A DNA stretch of 64,000 bases from NCBI RefSeq assembly GCF_026619415.1, contig NZ_JAOVZR010000001.1, forward strand, positions 2,528,501-2,592,500, in the 5' to 3' direction. Under the pieces are notes generated by a model, which did no database searches, was not told the DNA's origin, and was given only the letters and a program-made list of their open reading frames with translations. Position numbers and translations under genes: made by a program. Each line of letters begins with the position of its first letter. Position 1 is the first letter of the stretch. Source of the DNA: Hoeflea algicola (GTDB lineage: Bacteria > Pseudomonadota > Alphaproteobacteria > Rhizobiales > Rhizobiaceae). Shown in pieces: positions 8,595-17,601 of the stretch.

Positions 8595-9587
8595 TCACGA
8601 AACGGAGGGAATAGTGCCGTTCAGATAACGTGTTTCCATGCCTTTGATGATGGCCGAGAGCGTATCGAGAGTGGGAGTATGGACGCCAAACTTGCGTCCT
8701 GATTCGATTACCGGGCCGTAAATATGATCAATCTCGGTTTTGCGGTGCCGCTCGAGGTCCATGCGGATGGACGACTTGGTGTCGCCGCCACCTTCCCTGC
8801 CGGTCAGCATGGCGAGGATCGAGTCTCGATCCTCGATAGTAAGGGCTACTCCGGAAGCTTTGGCCACGGCCATTGCCTCGTCGATGGAGCGCAGGACCAC
8901 GGTGCGAAAACCGGCATCACTCATAATCTGGTGCTGGGTGAGATCGGTAACGCCCGAAAGCGCGCCCAAACCGATATTGCCCAATAACTTGGTCCACATC
9001 TCGCGCCGGATATCGGCACTTGCCGTTACGTTGAGTGCAGATTTCGAGAAAGCAGCCGCAATCTGGTTTGTGCGGTCGGAAACCCCACCGCCCATTTCAC
9101 CGATATAGGATGGCAGGTGCATATCGTTGTAGCAAAGGATAACCCCTGGCTCGAGCAGCAGCGCACTTGGAACAGCGAGGCCTCCGAGCACATTTTCGGC
9201 ACCGACAATGTCCGAAATCACCTCTTCATTGCCCAACCCATTTTGAAAGCTGATGGCAACAGCACCACCCTCGTAAAATAAGTGGCGCGCCTTCGAAACT
9301 GCCTGCGCAGTTTGCATCCCCTTGCATTGCACCAGCACCACATCGGCGCCCTCGATAACCGAGGCATCGGTGGTTGCAGAAATCTCCACGACTTTTTCGC
9401 CCCAGTCTCCTGTCATGCGCAGACCGTTGTCGTTAATTGCTGCGATATGCGCCGCATAGTCATCGACCAGCCAAACATCCAGTCCGCTGGATTTAAGGTG
9501 TCCACCGAAAAGGCAGCCCATCGCCCCGGCGCCTAGGACAACGACCCTGGGCTTGTAATCCACCTGCATGTTATACCCCAACCTCAT
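8595..9587 (-). CDS. 2-dehydropantoate 2-reductase (ApbA/PanE)-like protein
   Basis: 330 residues. N-terminal NADP Rossmann motif VVVLGAGAMGCLFGGHL; VLVQCKGMQTAQAV follows; the catalytic Lys region is MWTKLLGNIGLGALSGVT. The fold is that of ketopantoate reductase, which reduces a 2-oxo acid to a 2-hydroxy acid with NADPH. The catabolic context argues for reduction or oxidation of a pathway 2-oxo/2-hydroxy acid rather than pantothenate synthesis. Start is ambiguous: ATG 9587 has GGAG well placed, while ATG 9569 gives a more usual N-terminus (MQVDYKPRVVVLGAG) and has GGGG 6 nt upstream. Second gene of the operon after the TPP enzyme. Confidence 0.8.
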   Translation of the reverse strand: MRLGYNMQVDYKPRVVVLGAGAMGCLFGGHLKSSGLDVWLVDDYAAHIAAINDNGLRMTGDWGEKVVEISATTDASVIEGADVVLVQCKGMQTAQAVSKARHLFYEGGAVAISFQNGLGNEEVISDIVGAENVLGGLAVPSALLLEPGVILCYNDMHLPSYIGEMGGGVSDRTNQIAAAFSKSALNVTASADIRREMWTKLLGNIGLGALSGVTDLTQHQIMSDAGFRTVVLRSIDEAMAVAKASGVALTIEDRDSILAMLTGREGGGDTKSSIRMDLERHRKTEIDHIYGPVIESGRKFGVHTPTLDTLSAIIKGMETRYLNGTIPSVS

Positions 9588-9671
9588 TCACGCTCCGCCG
9601 CGAAGCCCAGATTCAACCTGCATTCAGAATCAGGTGACCTGCGGACAGCGCCGCAGGCCGATTTGATTTTG

Positions 9672-11453
9672 TCAGGAGGGCATCCAGGGTTTGCCGAACA
9701 CTGGTTCCTTCGGCGTGATCGGCGGCAATTCCCACGAGCCGGTCGAGGGAGGGCGGATGTCTGCATCCACATGCACGTCGATCAAGGCCGGCCTGTTTGA
9801 CTGCACCGCCTCGCTAAGAATTTGTGCGAAGTCCTGCGAGCGGGTGACCGTATAACCATCGACGCCAGCCGCGCGGGCCCAAGCCGCGAAATCGGGATTA
9901 TAGGGCTTCTTGTCGGGCCCGGAATAGAAGGCTGTCCCGTATTCACGCCCCTCGAAATAGGCGTATTGCAGGTCACGAATCGCGCCCCATGCAAAATTGT
10001 TCCAGACAACCCAGACGACCGGAATATTATATTCCACTGCCGTGCACAGCACGTGCGGAACCATGGTAAAGCCGCCGTCTCCGCAGATTGACACGCAGAC
10101 CCGATCAGGCGCGGCGAGTTTGGCGCCGAGGATCGAACTGGGGCCGAACCCCATCCCGGAATAGCCCCAGGTGTTGAGCATGCTGCGGGGTCTGCGGGCC
10201 TGCCAGAATTGCATGAACCAATTGTGGTGAATACCCGAATCCAGCGAAATGATCGCATCATCGGGCAAGACCGCACGGCAATCGGCGACAATGCGCTCCG
10301 GACGGATCGGCGTGCTGTGCATCTCGAACCCGGGCCGGACGAATGTCTCCCACTCGTTGCGCCATTTCGCAATATCATCCCAAAACGTCTTGCGACGTGG
10401 TTCGGCAGTTACATTCCTGTGCTCGAGCTCGGCCAGGACCTGCAACAGAAACGCCTTTGCATCGGCAAGAATTCCGAGATCCGGCGGATAGTTGCGGCCG
10501 ATTTCCGCGTTGTCCACATCAACGTGGATGAGCTTTGTATGCGGGAAATTCCAGGAATAGCCGGGCTTCCATGACGAGGCGGAGCGATCATCAAAGCGCG
10601 CACCGATCGCCAACACAAGATCTGAATGCCGCCCGGCCTGATTGGCAGCATAGGCGCCGTTGCGACCGATAAACCCGAGCGATAGCGGGTCTTCCATATC
10701 GATGCAGCCCATTCCGTTGGGCGAACTGATGACGGGGATTGAGAGCCATTTAGCCAATTCGCAGAGCTGATCCTGCGCTTCGGAAAGGGCTACGCCGTGA
10801 CCGATGAAGATCACCGGTCGCTCTGCTGCCAACAACATATCGACCACGCGACCGACATCTTCGGCGCCGGCACCACTACGCCGGCTCAGATACCCGTTCC
10901 ACGCCGGCTCCTCGACGACATCCGCCGATTCCATGAACAGGTTATAGGGGATATCCAGGTTGACCGGCCCTGGGCGGCCACTGGTCATCGTGGTCGCCGC
11001 CTGGCGCATGGCAAGCGGAAGCATCTCCACCCGGCTTGGCTGGAAGGACCGCTTAACGACAGGCTTGATGACGTTGTTGAAATCCGCCTGATGGTTCTGG
11101 TTCAGCTCCTGAAACGGACCACGGTTGAACTGCGAGGTCGGGACGTTGGCGGTAATCGACAGGATCGCCGACGAGTCCGTCTGGGCGACGGCCAGTCCCA
11201 TGATCAGGTTTGCGGAACCGGGACCCGTCGAGGTCAGCGTCGCCGCCGGAACGTGGCTTACGCGGAAATATCCATCTGCCATGTGGACAGCCGTCTGCTC
11301 ATGGCGTGGAGACACCAGCTTGACGTCATCCTGTACGTCCCTGAGCGAATCCAGCAGGCCAACATTTCCATGACCGCAGATGCCAAATACATACGGAACT
11401 TTCTCCTTGACCAGGAATTCCGCGATCAGGTCGCCACCTTTTTTAATCGCCAT
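9672..11453 (-). CDS. thiamine-diphosphate-dependent enzyme, acetolactate synthase-like
   Basis: 593 residues with three TPP-enzyme domains. The PYR domain has the catalytic Glu52 in SPRHEQTAVHMADGY. The central domain has GHGVALSEAQDQL, and LAIGARFDDR marks its end. The PP domain has the GDG...NN cofactor motif (GDGGFTMVPHV, then VVWNNFAWG; about residues 457-485). Family members make or break bonds next to a carbonyl (acetolactate synthase, glyoxylate carboligase, oxalyl-CoA and benzoylformate decarboxylases). The specific reaction is unknown. It is unlikely to be housekeeping IlvB because no small subunit gene follows. First gene of the minus-strand operon that continues through the PanE-like protein, hydratase, etfB and etfA. 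A tandem candidate operator lies about 190 bp upstream. Confidence 0.85.
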   Translation of the reverse strand: MAIKKGGDLIAEFLVKEKVPYVFGICGHGNVGLLDSLRDVQDDVKLVSPRHEQTAVHMADGYFRVSHVPAATLTSTGPGSANLIMGLAVAQTDSSAILSITANVPTSQFNRGPFQELNQNHQADFNNVIKPVVKRSFQPSRVEMLPLAMRQAATTMTSGRPGPVNLDIPYNLFMESADVVEEPAWNGYLSRRSGAGAEDVGRVVDMLLAAERPVIFIGHGVALSEAQDQLCELAKWLSIPVISSPNGMGCIDMEDPLSLGFIGRNGAYAANQAGRHSDLVLAIGARFDDRSASSWKPGYSWNFPHTKLIHVDVDNAEIGRNYPPDLGILADAKAFLLQVLAELEHRNVTAEPRRKTFWDDIAKWRNEWETFVRPGFEMHSTPIRPERIVADCRAVLPDDAIISLDSGIHHNWFMQFWQARRPRSMLNTWGYSGMGFGPSSILGAKLAAPDRVCVSICGDGGFTMVPHVLCTAVEYNIPVVWVVWNNFAWGAIRDLQYAYFEGREYGTAFYSGPDKKPYNPDFAAWARAAGVDGYTVTRSQDFAQILSEAVQSNRPALIDVHVDADIRPPSTGSWELPPITPKEPVFGKPWMPS

Positions 11454-12014
11454 TAGCTATTTCTCACTCCCATCTCTGGCGGATCCTGGAATGCGACCCG
11501 CTGCCCGAAGTTCTGGTTCCTTAAAATACCGATAGGGCTCTGCCGAAGCGACAGTGTTTGCCGCCCCCCCGGCCTCCCGAAACCCTCAGGCATATTCATG
11601 CTGCCTGTGGTGATCCGCAGTATTCATTTTCCTCTTTGAATTCTTTTGTATCCTGATGTATCCTTATTGTCAACCAAGTGATCTCGAATGGAGATTCATG
11701 GCCTTTTCCGGCCAGATGTAATGTTGACACACGCCCAATGTTCTCCATCGAGGCATTCGATGACATGTTCCCGAAGCCTTCGACCCCGGGCCCACTATTG
11801 TGGGTTTCGATATTCCCACAGACAGCCGCCACACCTTGGCATTGCCACCTCCCGCGATGATCTGGTCGCGTCTGTCTCCAAATAATGGCGTTGGATCATG
11901 GTGGGTGCGAAGGTGCGCACCTGCGTCTGGCTACAAATTCTGACCCATCCGGGGATCATCGCGAATTCATGTCATGCAGGCGCAGCGTTACGGTTCGGGG
12001 TGTCCTTATCATTC
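11454..12014. other. gene-free stretch upstream of the TPP-enzyme operon
   Basis: Apart from the tandem operator-like site at 11646-11665 I see no gene. Several frames of 60-78 codons occur on both strands but lack ribosome binding sites and recognisable motifs. It probably holds the promoter of the minus-strand operon, plus debris linked to the gene fragment at 12015-12227. Confidence 0.45.
11646..11665. promoter_or_regulatory. candidate GntR operator, tandem
   Basis: Two copies of the 10-mer (T/A)TGTATCC(T) lie head to tail with exact 10-bp phase: TTGTATCCTG then ATGTATCCTT, that is GTATCC-N4-GTATCC. It is the most regular of six such sites in the cluster. It lies about 190 bp upstream of the TPP-enzyme start. 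Confidence 0.5.
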
Positions 12015-12227
12015 TCAATCATTCAGGCCGACCACGGATCTGGCGCTGTATTTTGGCTCGAAACCCAATCGCTCACGCGCGTGCATGAGATCAAATAATG
12101 AGGCAAACGGATTGTCTTCATAGAGCATGTGGTCATTGACCGGAGGCAGGTAACCGAGGAAAGATTTGATCCGGTCCAGCTTTGCGAAAGGCTTGTTGCG
12201 GGTGCAGTCAGAGCGCCAGGATCTCAT
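12015..12227 (-). pseudogene. C-terminal fragment of an NAD-dependent epimerase
   Basis: The 70-codon frame encodes FDLMHARERLGFEPKYSAR near its end. This matches the SRAR-x-ELGY-x-PR-x-T block that closes extended SDR epimerases (compare DISRARQELGYAPRFTLKAG in the intact protein at 1299-2246). The Rossmann half is absent, so this is the tail of a deleted gene. It lies between the permease genes and the TPP-enzyme operon, and shows that the cluster once carried a third epimerase or suffered a deletion here. Confidence 0.55.
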
Positions 12228-12362
12228 ATAGGACCATCGTTGCGGGCGCAGTGCTAACAGCGAAGCCAGAGTTCCCGCCTTTACCGCCGCGGGAACCGAG
12301 ACGCGGCCAATCCATCAGGTTTGGCATCACCCGGTCTCAACCACCTGCAGACTCCGGCCTCA

Positions 12363-13031
12363 TCAATCGACGACGATATAATCAGGATCAAGCAACCGAA
12401 CACCAAACGATATCGTAAAGCAGCAGATAAAATACACGACCGCCATTGTCAGGTATAACGGGTATGGCGCGACGACTGACGAATTGACCAAAGTAACCGC
12501 CCGAAAGAACTCGACCATTCCGATCACGTAAACCAGCGAAGTTGTCTTGAATATGCTGACCAACTGCCCGGCCATTGCCGGAATCATGTTTCGGATCGCT
12601 TGCGGAAGTACGATGTACATAAAAATCTGAGCGCCTCCCAATCCGGTCGCCTTTCCTGCCTGGATTTGTTCATTCGAAACCGAATAGACGCCACCTCTGA
12701 TAACTTCGGCAAGATTGACGCTGGCCAATGCCGTCAAGGCGATGACCGCTGCCCACCAGCTGCTGACATTGAAATTGAAGAAAATTGGTAGCGCCATGTA
12801 AGCCCAGAATATGATGAGCAAGTCCGGAATTCCGCGCACCACTTCGATGATGGCAATGCACAACTGCTTTACGCCGATGGGTCCATACATTCGACCGACA
12901 GCCAGAGGCACCGCGATCACCATTCCAGCGACAATGGACAAGATTGCAAGAACCCAGGACACGCCCAGTGTACGTGCAAGAAACGGAATGGCGTCATAAA
13001 CCACCCCCATCTCCAGTCTCGCACCAACCAT
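12363..13031 (-). CDS. amino acid ABC transporter permease (HisM/GlnP type)
   Basis: 222 residues with several membrane segments (for example WVLAILSIVAGMVIAVPLAVG). The EAA loop is SNEQIQAGKATGLGGAQIFMYIVLPQAIRNMIPA, shown here only by its core ATGLGGAQIF and LPQAIRNMIP. This is the polar amino acid permease family. It pairs with the permease at 13116-13766, the ATPase at 13867 and the binding protein at 14778. The start is doubtful: an in-frame TAG lies just upstream of ATG 13031. A different frame starting at ATG 13129, overlapping the upstream gene by 14 bp, encodes a plausible extra N-terminal membrane helix. A one-base shift at the GGGGG run near 13010 would join the two. Thus the true gene may span 12363-13129 with a frameshift. 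Confidence 0.8.
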   Translation of the reverse strand: MVGARLEMGVVYDAIPFLARTLGVSWVLAILSIVAGMVIAVPLAVGRMYGPIGVKQLCIAIIEVVRGIPDLLIIFWAYMALPIFFNFNVSSWWAAVIALTALASVNLAEVIRGGVYSVSNEQIQAGKATGLGGAQIFMYIVLPQAIRNMIPAMAGQLVSIFKTTSLVYVIGMVEFFRAVTLVNSSVVAPYPLYLTMAVVYFICCFTISFGVRLLDPDYIVVD

Positions 13032-13115
13032 ATTCCGCTAAGTATTGCGGCAAGAATGGATGTGTACCAAATGAACTCGTTTCTGACCTCTTTACTTGAA
13101 AGAGCTTCGAGGGTT

Positions 13116-13766
13116 CTACCTGTTGGCATGATGGAATTTCCTATCCACGATCGACTGCAGAATTGACATCGACACAACGACGACCGCCACGAAACTCAAA
13201 TAGATGAAAGTCGCACCGACCGCGGATTCAACGGCCCTGAAGGTATCGTTGTTGATAAGATTGATTACATACATGATGTCGTAGACAGCGATAATACTTA
13301 CAATAGAAGAGTCTTTTACGACTTGAATATATTGTATTGTAAACGGCGGTATCACTGGGCGTATTGCCTGAGGTATAATGATATACCATATTGCCTTGGC
13401 GTAACTTATCCCGGTGGATTGAGCCGCTTCCAGCTGGCCCGGCGGAACAGATCTGAAGCCAGCCAGGGTGTAGTCGGATATGTAGGAGCTCTGGTGCAGT
13501 ACCAATGCACCGAAACCAGCTGCGAGCGCATCAAAATCCAATACGAAATGCAGAAAGAACAGCTTCACCAAAATCGGCGTATTTCGAAATATCTCGGCAT
13601 AGGCATTGCCTATTCTTCTTATGAAGAATGATGGCATTGCACGCATGCAGCCGGCCAGAACTCCTACCAGCGTAGCGGCGATGATTGAAACAACCGACAG
13701 TTCGGCTGTCAGCAACATGCCGTTTAGAAGATCTTCGCGATAGTCCCATAGTATGAACCAATCCAT
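13116..13766 (-). CDS. amino acid ABC transporter permease
   Basis: 216 residues, HisM/GltK type. Membrane segments include LLTAELSVVSIIAATLVGVLAG near the N-terminus and a hydrophobic segment near the C-terminus. The EAA loop is EAAQSTGISYAKAIWYIIIP followed by QAIRPVIPP. It forms the membrane channel with the second permease (12363-13031), and hydrolysis by the ATPase at 13867-14628 drives import. The expected cargo is a polar amino acid or similar small charged molecule. This gene is about 100 bp downstream of the ATPase gene, on the same strand. Confidence 0.9.
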   Translation of the reverse strand: MDWFILWDYREDLLNGMLLTAELSVVSIIAATLVGVLAGCMRAMPSFFIRRIGNAYAEIFRNTPILVKLFFLHFVLDFDALAAGFGALVLHQSSYISDYTLAGFRSVPPGQLEAAQSTGISYAKAIWYIIIPQAIRPVIPPFTIQYIQVVKDSSIVSIIAVYDIMYVINLINNDTFRAVESAVGATFIYLSFVAVVVVSMSILQSIVDRKFHHANR

Positions 13767-13866
13767 CGCTTACGGAGCAAATGCTCCCCCCTTGCTAACA
13801 GACGCCTTTGCATCGTGTTGTGTTTCCTTGCGGAATATCGACGATCCCTGTTCCGGGTCCCGTCCT

Positions 13867-14628
13867 TCAATGAGAAAGAACCTTGTCGAGGAATGAAACA
13901 AGCCGGCTGTCCACCGGGTTTGAAAAGAACGCGTCCGGCTGGTTCTCCTCGATGATCCTGCCTTCGTGCATGAACACAACGCGATCTGCCACCCGTTTGG
14001 CAAAACCCATTTCATGGGTCACGACCAGCATGGTCATCCCCGCTTCTGCCAGATTGCCCATAACATCAAGCACTTCGCTGATCATCTCGGGATCAAGGGC
14101 CGAAGTGGGTTCGTCGAACAGCATTATCTTCGGCTGCATCGCCAGGGCTCGCGCAATGGCAACGCGTTGCCGCTGACCGCCGGACAATTGCCCGGGATAT
14201 GCATCCTCTTTCTGATGAATTCCCACTTGGTCGAGAAGCTTTCTGGCCGTTTCTTCAGCCTCAGCCCTGTCGATTTTCTTAACAAGTCTTGGAGCCAGCG
14301 TAATGTTATCCAGAACACTGAGATGCGGGTAAAGATTGAACTGCTGAAATACCATCCCGACTTCAGCACGCAGATTGTTAACGTCAATGTTTGCATCGGA
14401 GAGATCGCGACCATCAACAATCATCTCGCCAGTGTTGAACGGCGTCAGGGCATTGATACACCTGATAAGGGTGCTCTTGCCGCATCCGCTCGGTCCGCAA
14501 ATGACAACCACCTCTCCGGAATTGACCGAAAAGTTGATATCTTTGAGCACATGCAAGGCTCCGTAGCTCTTGTTGACTGCGGAAAACTCTATGATGGTAT
14601 TTTCGGGTTTGGACGGCGCTTCGGTCAT
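13867..14628 (-). CDS. amino acid ABC transporter ATP-binding protein (GlnQ/HisP type)
   Basis: 253 residues. Walker [11 protein letters not shown] (about residues 45-54), Q-loop [14 protein letters not shown], signature [17 protein letters not shown], Walker [15 protein letters not shown] and switch His in [13 protein letters not shown] are all intact. I chose ATG 14628 because GGTGGAG lies directly upstream at the right distance; the longer frame to 14709 adds an unlikely Cys/Arg-rich leader. Energises import by the two permeases. Gene order on the minus strand is binding protein, ATPase, permease, permease, the common arrangement for polar amino acid importers. Confidence 0.95.
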   Translation of the reverse strand: MTEAPSKPENTIIEFSAVNKSYGALHVLKDINFSVNSGEVVVICGPSGCGKSTLIRCINALTPFNTGEMIVDGRDLSDANIDVNNLRAEVGMVFQQFNLYPHLSVLDNITLAPRLVKKIDRAEAEETARKLLDQVGIHQKEDAYPGQLSGGQRQRVAIARALAMQPKIMLFDEPTSALDPEMISEVLDVMGNLAEAGMTMLVVTHEMGFAKRVADRVVFMHEGRIIEENQPDAFFSNPVDSRLVSFLDKVLSH

Positions 14629-14777
14629 TGCTCTCCACCTGCAGTTTTTGCCAGTTGCGCACCGCTGCGCCGACCCTCCGCAAAAGAGGGGCGGCTCAGC
14701 AGCTTTCATCTTGCGGTCAATGGACCACTAAACTTGCGCAGACTGGTATACTGCACAAATATTTGAACCTTATTGGA

Positions 14778-15677
14778 TCACCATTTATCGCCTTCTTTGG
14801 CGACCTCCATGACCTGCGGCTGGAGCATGCCCTGCTCCCACGGCACAAAGGACGGCTCATAGCCGAAATGCTCGACATAGAGCTCCTGGAACCGGCCTTC
14901 GGCATAAAGCCGCTGCTGGCCCCAATTCAGCCAATCGCGCCAGTCGGAATCGTTCTCCCGGACAAACAGCCCGTTTGCATCCTTCTGGAACTCACCACCA
15001 ATGACGACGTTGGCCGCCTGCTCACCCAGCTTTCCCAGGATGACCTGTGCGGTGTTCAGGGCAATCGGCGCGATGTCGCATTTGCCAGACGCCATTGCCA
15101 AGACGATGTCTGGTTCCTCGCGGTAGAGTTTGACATCCGTGTCGGTGCCCATCTCCAGCGCCTTTTCCTTCCAGACATTGCCCCAGATACCGCCCTGCGT
15201 AGAGCAGACGACCGCATCGGCATCCTTCAAATAGACATTCGGATCTGTCGGCTGACCTTTCTGGACCAGAATAACCGCGACGTCCCAAGCATAGTGCGGG
15301 ACGAAGTCGACTTGCTCGTCACGAACCTTGGTCGCCGTCGTGGCGCCGAAATCCGCATCGGTCTTGCATGTCAACAGATTGGGAAATCTGTTTGAACTGG
15401 TGGTCTGAATGAACTCGACTTCAACGCCCAGATGCTTGGCGAACTCACGTGCAATATCTGCGCCGAATCCGACAATCTTGCCTGTCGAATCAACAGAGCC
15501 GATCGGAGGGAAATCAGGCCGGACACCCGCCCGCAACACGCCGCGCTCCTGGACAATCTGCAATGTGGACTTTCCCGGCTCGCCGCATGTGTCAGCCGAG
15601 CTTGCGGTGACCGATGCGAGAAGACCCAGTGTCGACGCCGCCAGGACAGCTCCAATTCTAACCTTAAAACTATGCAT
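14778..15677 (-). CDS. amino acid ABC transporter periplasmic binding protein
   Basis: 299 residues of the SBP_bac_3 family. A Sec signal peptide ends near residue 28 (VLAASTLGLLASVTASSA). The mature N-terminus then has LQIVQERGVLRAGVRPDFPP, the typical opening of this family, and the IVGFGADIAREFAKHLG motif follows. Captures the transported solute in the periplasm and hands it to the permeases at 12363-13766. A candidate operator of the cluster's GntR protein lies 24-41 bp upstream, so substrate uptake is likely induced together with the enzymes. Presence of a class III aminotransferase in the regulon fits an amino-group-bearing substrate. Confidence 0.9.
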   Translation of the reverse strand: MHSFKVRIGAVLAASTLGLLASVTASSADTCGEPGKSTLQIVQERGVLRAGVRPDFPPIGSVDSTGKIVGFGADIAREFAKHLGVEVEFIQTTSSNRFPNLLTCKTDADFGATTATKVRDEQVDFVPHYAWDVAVILVQKGQPTDPNVYLKDADAVVCSTQGGIWGNVWKEKALEMGTDTDVKLYREEPDIVLAMASGKCDIAPIALNTAQVILGKLGEQAANVVIGGEFQKDANGLFVRENDSDWRDWLNWGQQRLYAEGRFQELYVEHFGYEPSFVPWEQGMLQPQVMEVAKEGDKW

Positions 15678-15700
15678 TACGTTCCCCCTTTTGGATGTTT

Positions 15701-15718
15701 AAGGATACAACTGTACAC
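15701..15718. promoter_or_regulatory. candidate GntR operator upstream of the importer
   Basis: On the minus strand the site reads GTGTAC-N4-GTATCC (TCGTGTACAG then TTGTATCCTT), the same 10-bp-phased pair as at the other sites of the cluster. It lies 24-41 bp upstream of the binding protein start codon, a position suited to repression. Confidence 0.5.
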
Positions 15719-15756
15719 GAACGAGTTCACGAATCAAGGGGGCAGCTATCATCCCC

Positions 15757-16316
15757 TTAAATTAGCCGGGATTTATGGATGATAAAGCCCCGGTTACGAG
15801 CGGCATTATGCTGTCGTATCGAAATTGGCCCACTCGCCGAAGCGCTTCCCGTAGAAGCGTTTGAGCCACTGGCGCCAAAACCGTGCCCATTCCCGCAACG
15901 AGTGCCCCGCCACAACAACCTGGATTTGCCGGAAGTGGCGTGATCGCAGATTATCATGGGTATGCGGCGGTTCAGACTGCGGGGAACGGGAGGCGCGCGC
16001 TTTACCGGGTCTGGTGTCTGGAGCCAAAGATCATCGCAGACAAGCGAAACCACATGAACCGGCGGTGGGTCGCGGACAAGTGGGCCTACACCGGCCGACG
16101 CCGCACCGGAAAATGGAACCTGTGGTGGCGAACGGAAGGAAAGGCCTTCGTAGTGATTGCAGGAAGCGGCTTCCCCTGCGCGCCGTATTGACTGGTGGGG
16201 TTTAGAACCTCTGACCTGACATCACGAATGCAGGATGCCAGCCAGTTCCGGAGCTGTTCCCTCTTCTCGGATGACCGTGGCAAACCGACTACCATGGCCA
16301 ACGATCTCATCCGCGT
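15757..16316. other. unassigned stretch with possible gene remnants
   Basis: No gene can be called with confidence. A plus-strand frame (15883-16191) encodes a Trp/Arg-rich tail including WVADKWAYTGRRRTGKWNLW, and another (about 16200-16319) ends SLFSDDRGKPTTMANDLIRV. On the minus strand an overlapping frame encodes HSLREWARFWRQWLKRFYGK. All lack good starts, and none matches a family I recognise. They may be broken pieces of a lost gene between the importer and the ABM gene. Confidence 0.3.
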
Positions 16317-16604
16317 TTAGTTGAGCGGGTCCCAAAACCACCAGTCACGGCTGGTGATCCAATCGCTGACATCCTTGCGGAATTGCAGATAATGCGGCGC
16401 TACGCGGTGGATTTCGAGCGCCTCTTCGTCAAGATAGTGCTCGACAAGCAAGAAGCAGGTCGGCTCCTCGCGCGCCTGGTGGATAGCGAATTTCTGACAT
16501 CCTTCCTCTGCATTCAGCGTAATTTCCGCATGTTTTTGCAGGCGCGACTTGAATTGCTCAACGGCATCTGGGCGGCAACGAAGATGTGCAGTGTGGACAA
16601 GCAT
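16317..16604 (-). CDS. antibiotic biosynthesis monooxygenase (ABM) domain protein
   Basis: 95 residues, the full length of a single ABM (YgiN-like) ferredoxin-like domain. It opens VHTAHLRCRPDAVEQFKSRL, with GCQKFAIHQA and PTCFLLVEHYLDEEALEIHR in the core and the usual HxxxPHY-type helix end. Small dimeric ABM proteins oxidise quinol-type compounds or act as auxiliary enzymes without a cofactor; many have unknown substrates. It is divergent from the SDR at 16776 and shares with it an intergenic region holding a candidate operator 36-55 bp upstream of its start. Confidence 0.8.
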   Translation of the reverse strand: MLVHTAHLRCRPDAVEQFKSRLQKHAEITLNAEEGCQKFAIHQAREEPTCFLLVEHYLDEEALEIHRVAPHYLQFRKDVSDWITSRDWWFWDPLN

Positions 16605-16639
16605 ATGGCTCTCTCAGGTTTGGTCGTGACAATTTTCTA

Positions 16640-16659
16640 TTGTATTTAACTGTATCCAA
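16640..16659. promoter_or_regulatory. candidate GntR operator between ABM and SDR genes
   Basis: TTGTATTTAA then CTGTATCCAA, that is GTATTT-N4-GTATCC with exact 10-bp phase, in an AT-rich divergent promoter region. One of six related sites in the cluster. Confidence 0.5.
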
Positions 16660-16775
16660 TTGCATATATCAAATGAAATTTGCCTTCGCGTGTGAGCGGC
16701 GTCATCGCTAGCTGGTGAGAACCGGCGGTTGGCAAGCTTCGTCGCGATCAATAGCATTACCTGGAGGAACTTGAG

Positions 16776-17549
16776 ATGGAATTGGCATTGAACGGCAGGA
16801 CTGCCTTGGTAACAGGAGCCAGCAAAGGAATTGGGCTGGCCACAACCCGGCTCCTGGCTCAGGAAGGTTGCAAAGTCATCATGGTGGCTCGGAACCTGGA
16901 TATGCTCAACGCCAGCGCACGCGAGATTGCGACTGAAACCGGAGCAATGATCGAAGTTGCATCGCATGACACTGGGAACCCAGACACCCCGTCTGCCCTT
17001 GCCTGCGCTTTTCCGGACGTGGATATCCTGGTCAACAATTCAGGCGGCGTTCCGCCTGGAAGCCTTGCAGAGCTCTCCCTGAGCGACATCGAGGCCGGAT
17101 GGCAGCCAAAAGTATTTGGCTATCTTGGCATGATCCAGGCTTTTTACCCCCTGATGAAACAGCGTTGCTCGGGGGCAATTGTCAATGTGATTGGCATGTC
17201 TGGCGAGCGCGTGAATGCGAAGGCGATCGCGCTGTCAGGCGCGAATGCGGCATTGGTGGCGATGACGCGGGCGCTCGGTGCGGAAAGCCCGGCTCACGGG
17301 GTACGCATCGTTGGCGTCAACCCCGGTGTCACCGCGACTGAACGGGCTCGACTGCTGTGGAAGAAGCAGGCCGCGGACGAGTTCGGCGACGAATCGCGCT
17401 GGGCAGAACTGGTTGAAGGATTGCCGTTCGGAAGAGCGGCAGAACCCGGCGACATTGCAAACGTCATCGCCTTTCTTGCATCATCGCGCGCCGGCTATAT
17501 CAGCGGCAGCGTTATCAATGTTGATGGCGGATCAGGCGCGCGTCCATAG
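16776..17549 (+). CDS. SDR family oxidoreductase with atypical active site
   Basis: 257 residues, classical SDR length. The cofactor motif is VTGASKGIGLATTRLLAQ, the structural NNSGG lies near residue 88, and the C-terminal ISGSVINVDGGSGARP is typical. The catalytic stretch reads IGMSGERVNAKAIALSGANA. The expected YxxxK is not visible: the position of Tyr appears to be Ala, although a Ser is present just upstream. Relatives with a Y-x-x-G-x-x-G-N variant of this motif exist, but they keep Tyr. The enzyme may therefore have unusual chemistry or have lost activity. The ATG is preceded by GGAGG at 16762-16766. Divergent from the ABM gene; followed by the convergent GntR gene. Confidence 0.85.
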   Translation: MELALNGRTALVTGASKGIGLATTRLLAQEGCKVIMVARNLDMLNASAREIATETGAMIEVASHDTGNPDTPSALACAFPDVDILVNNSGGVPPGSLAELSLSDIEAGWQPKVFGYLGMIQAFYPLMKQRCSGAIVNVIGMSGERVNAKAIALSGANAALVAMTRALGAESPAHGVRIVGVNPGVTATERARLLWKKQAADEFGDESRWAELVEGLPFGRAAEPGDIANVIAFLASSRAGYISGSVINVDGGSGARP

Positions 17550-17601
17550 TGCGACTGCTATACGGCACATCAATATCGGCGTGAAAAGCGCCTTCAAGCC
17601 A

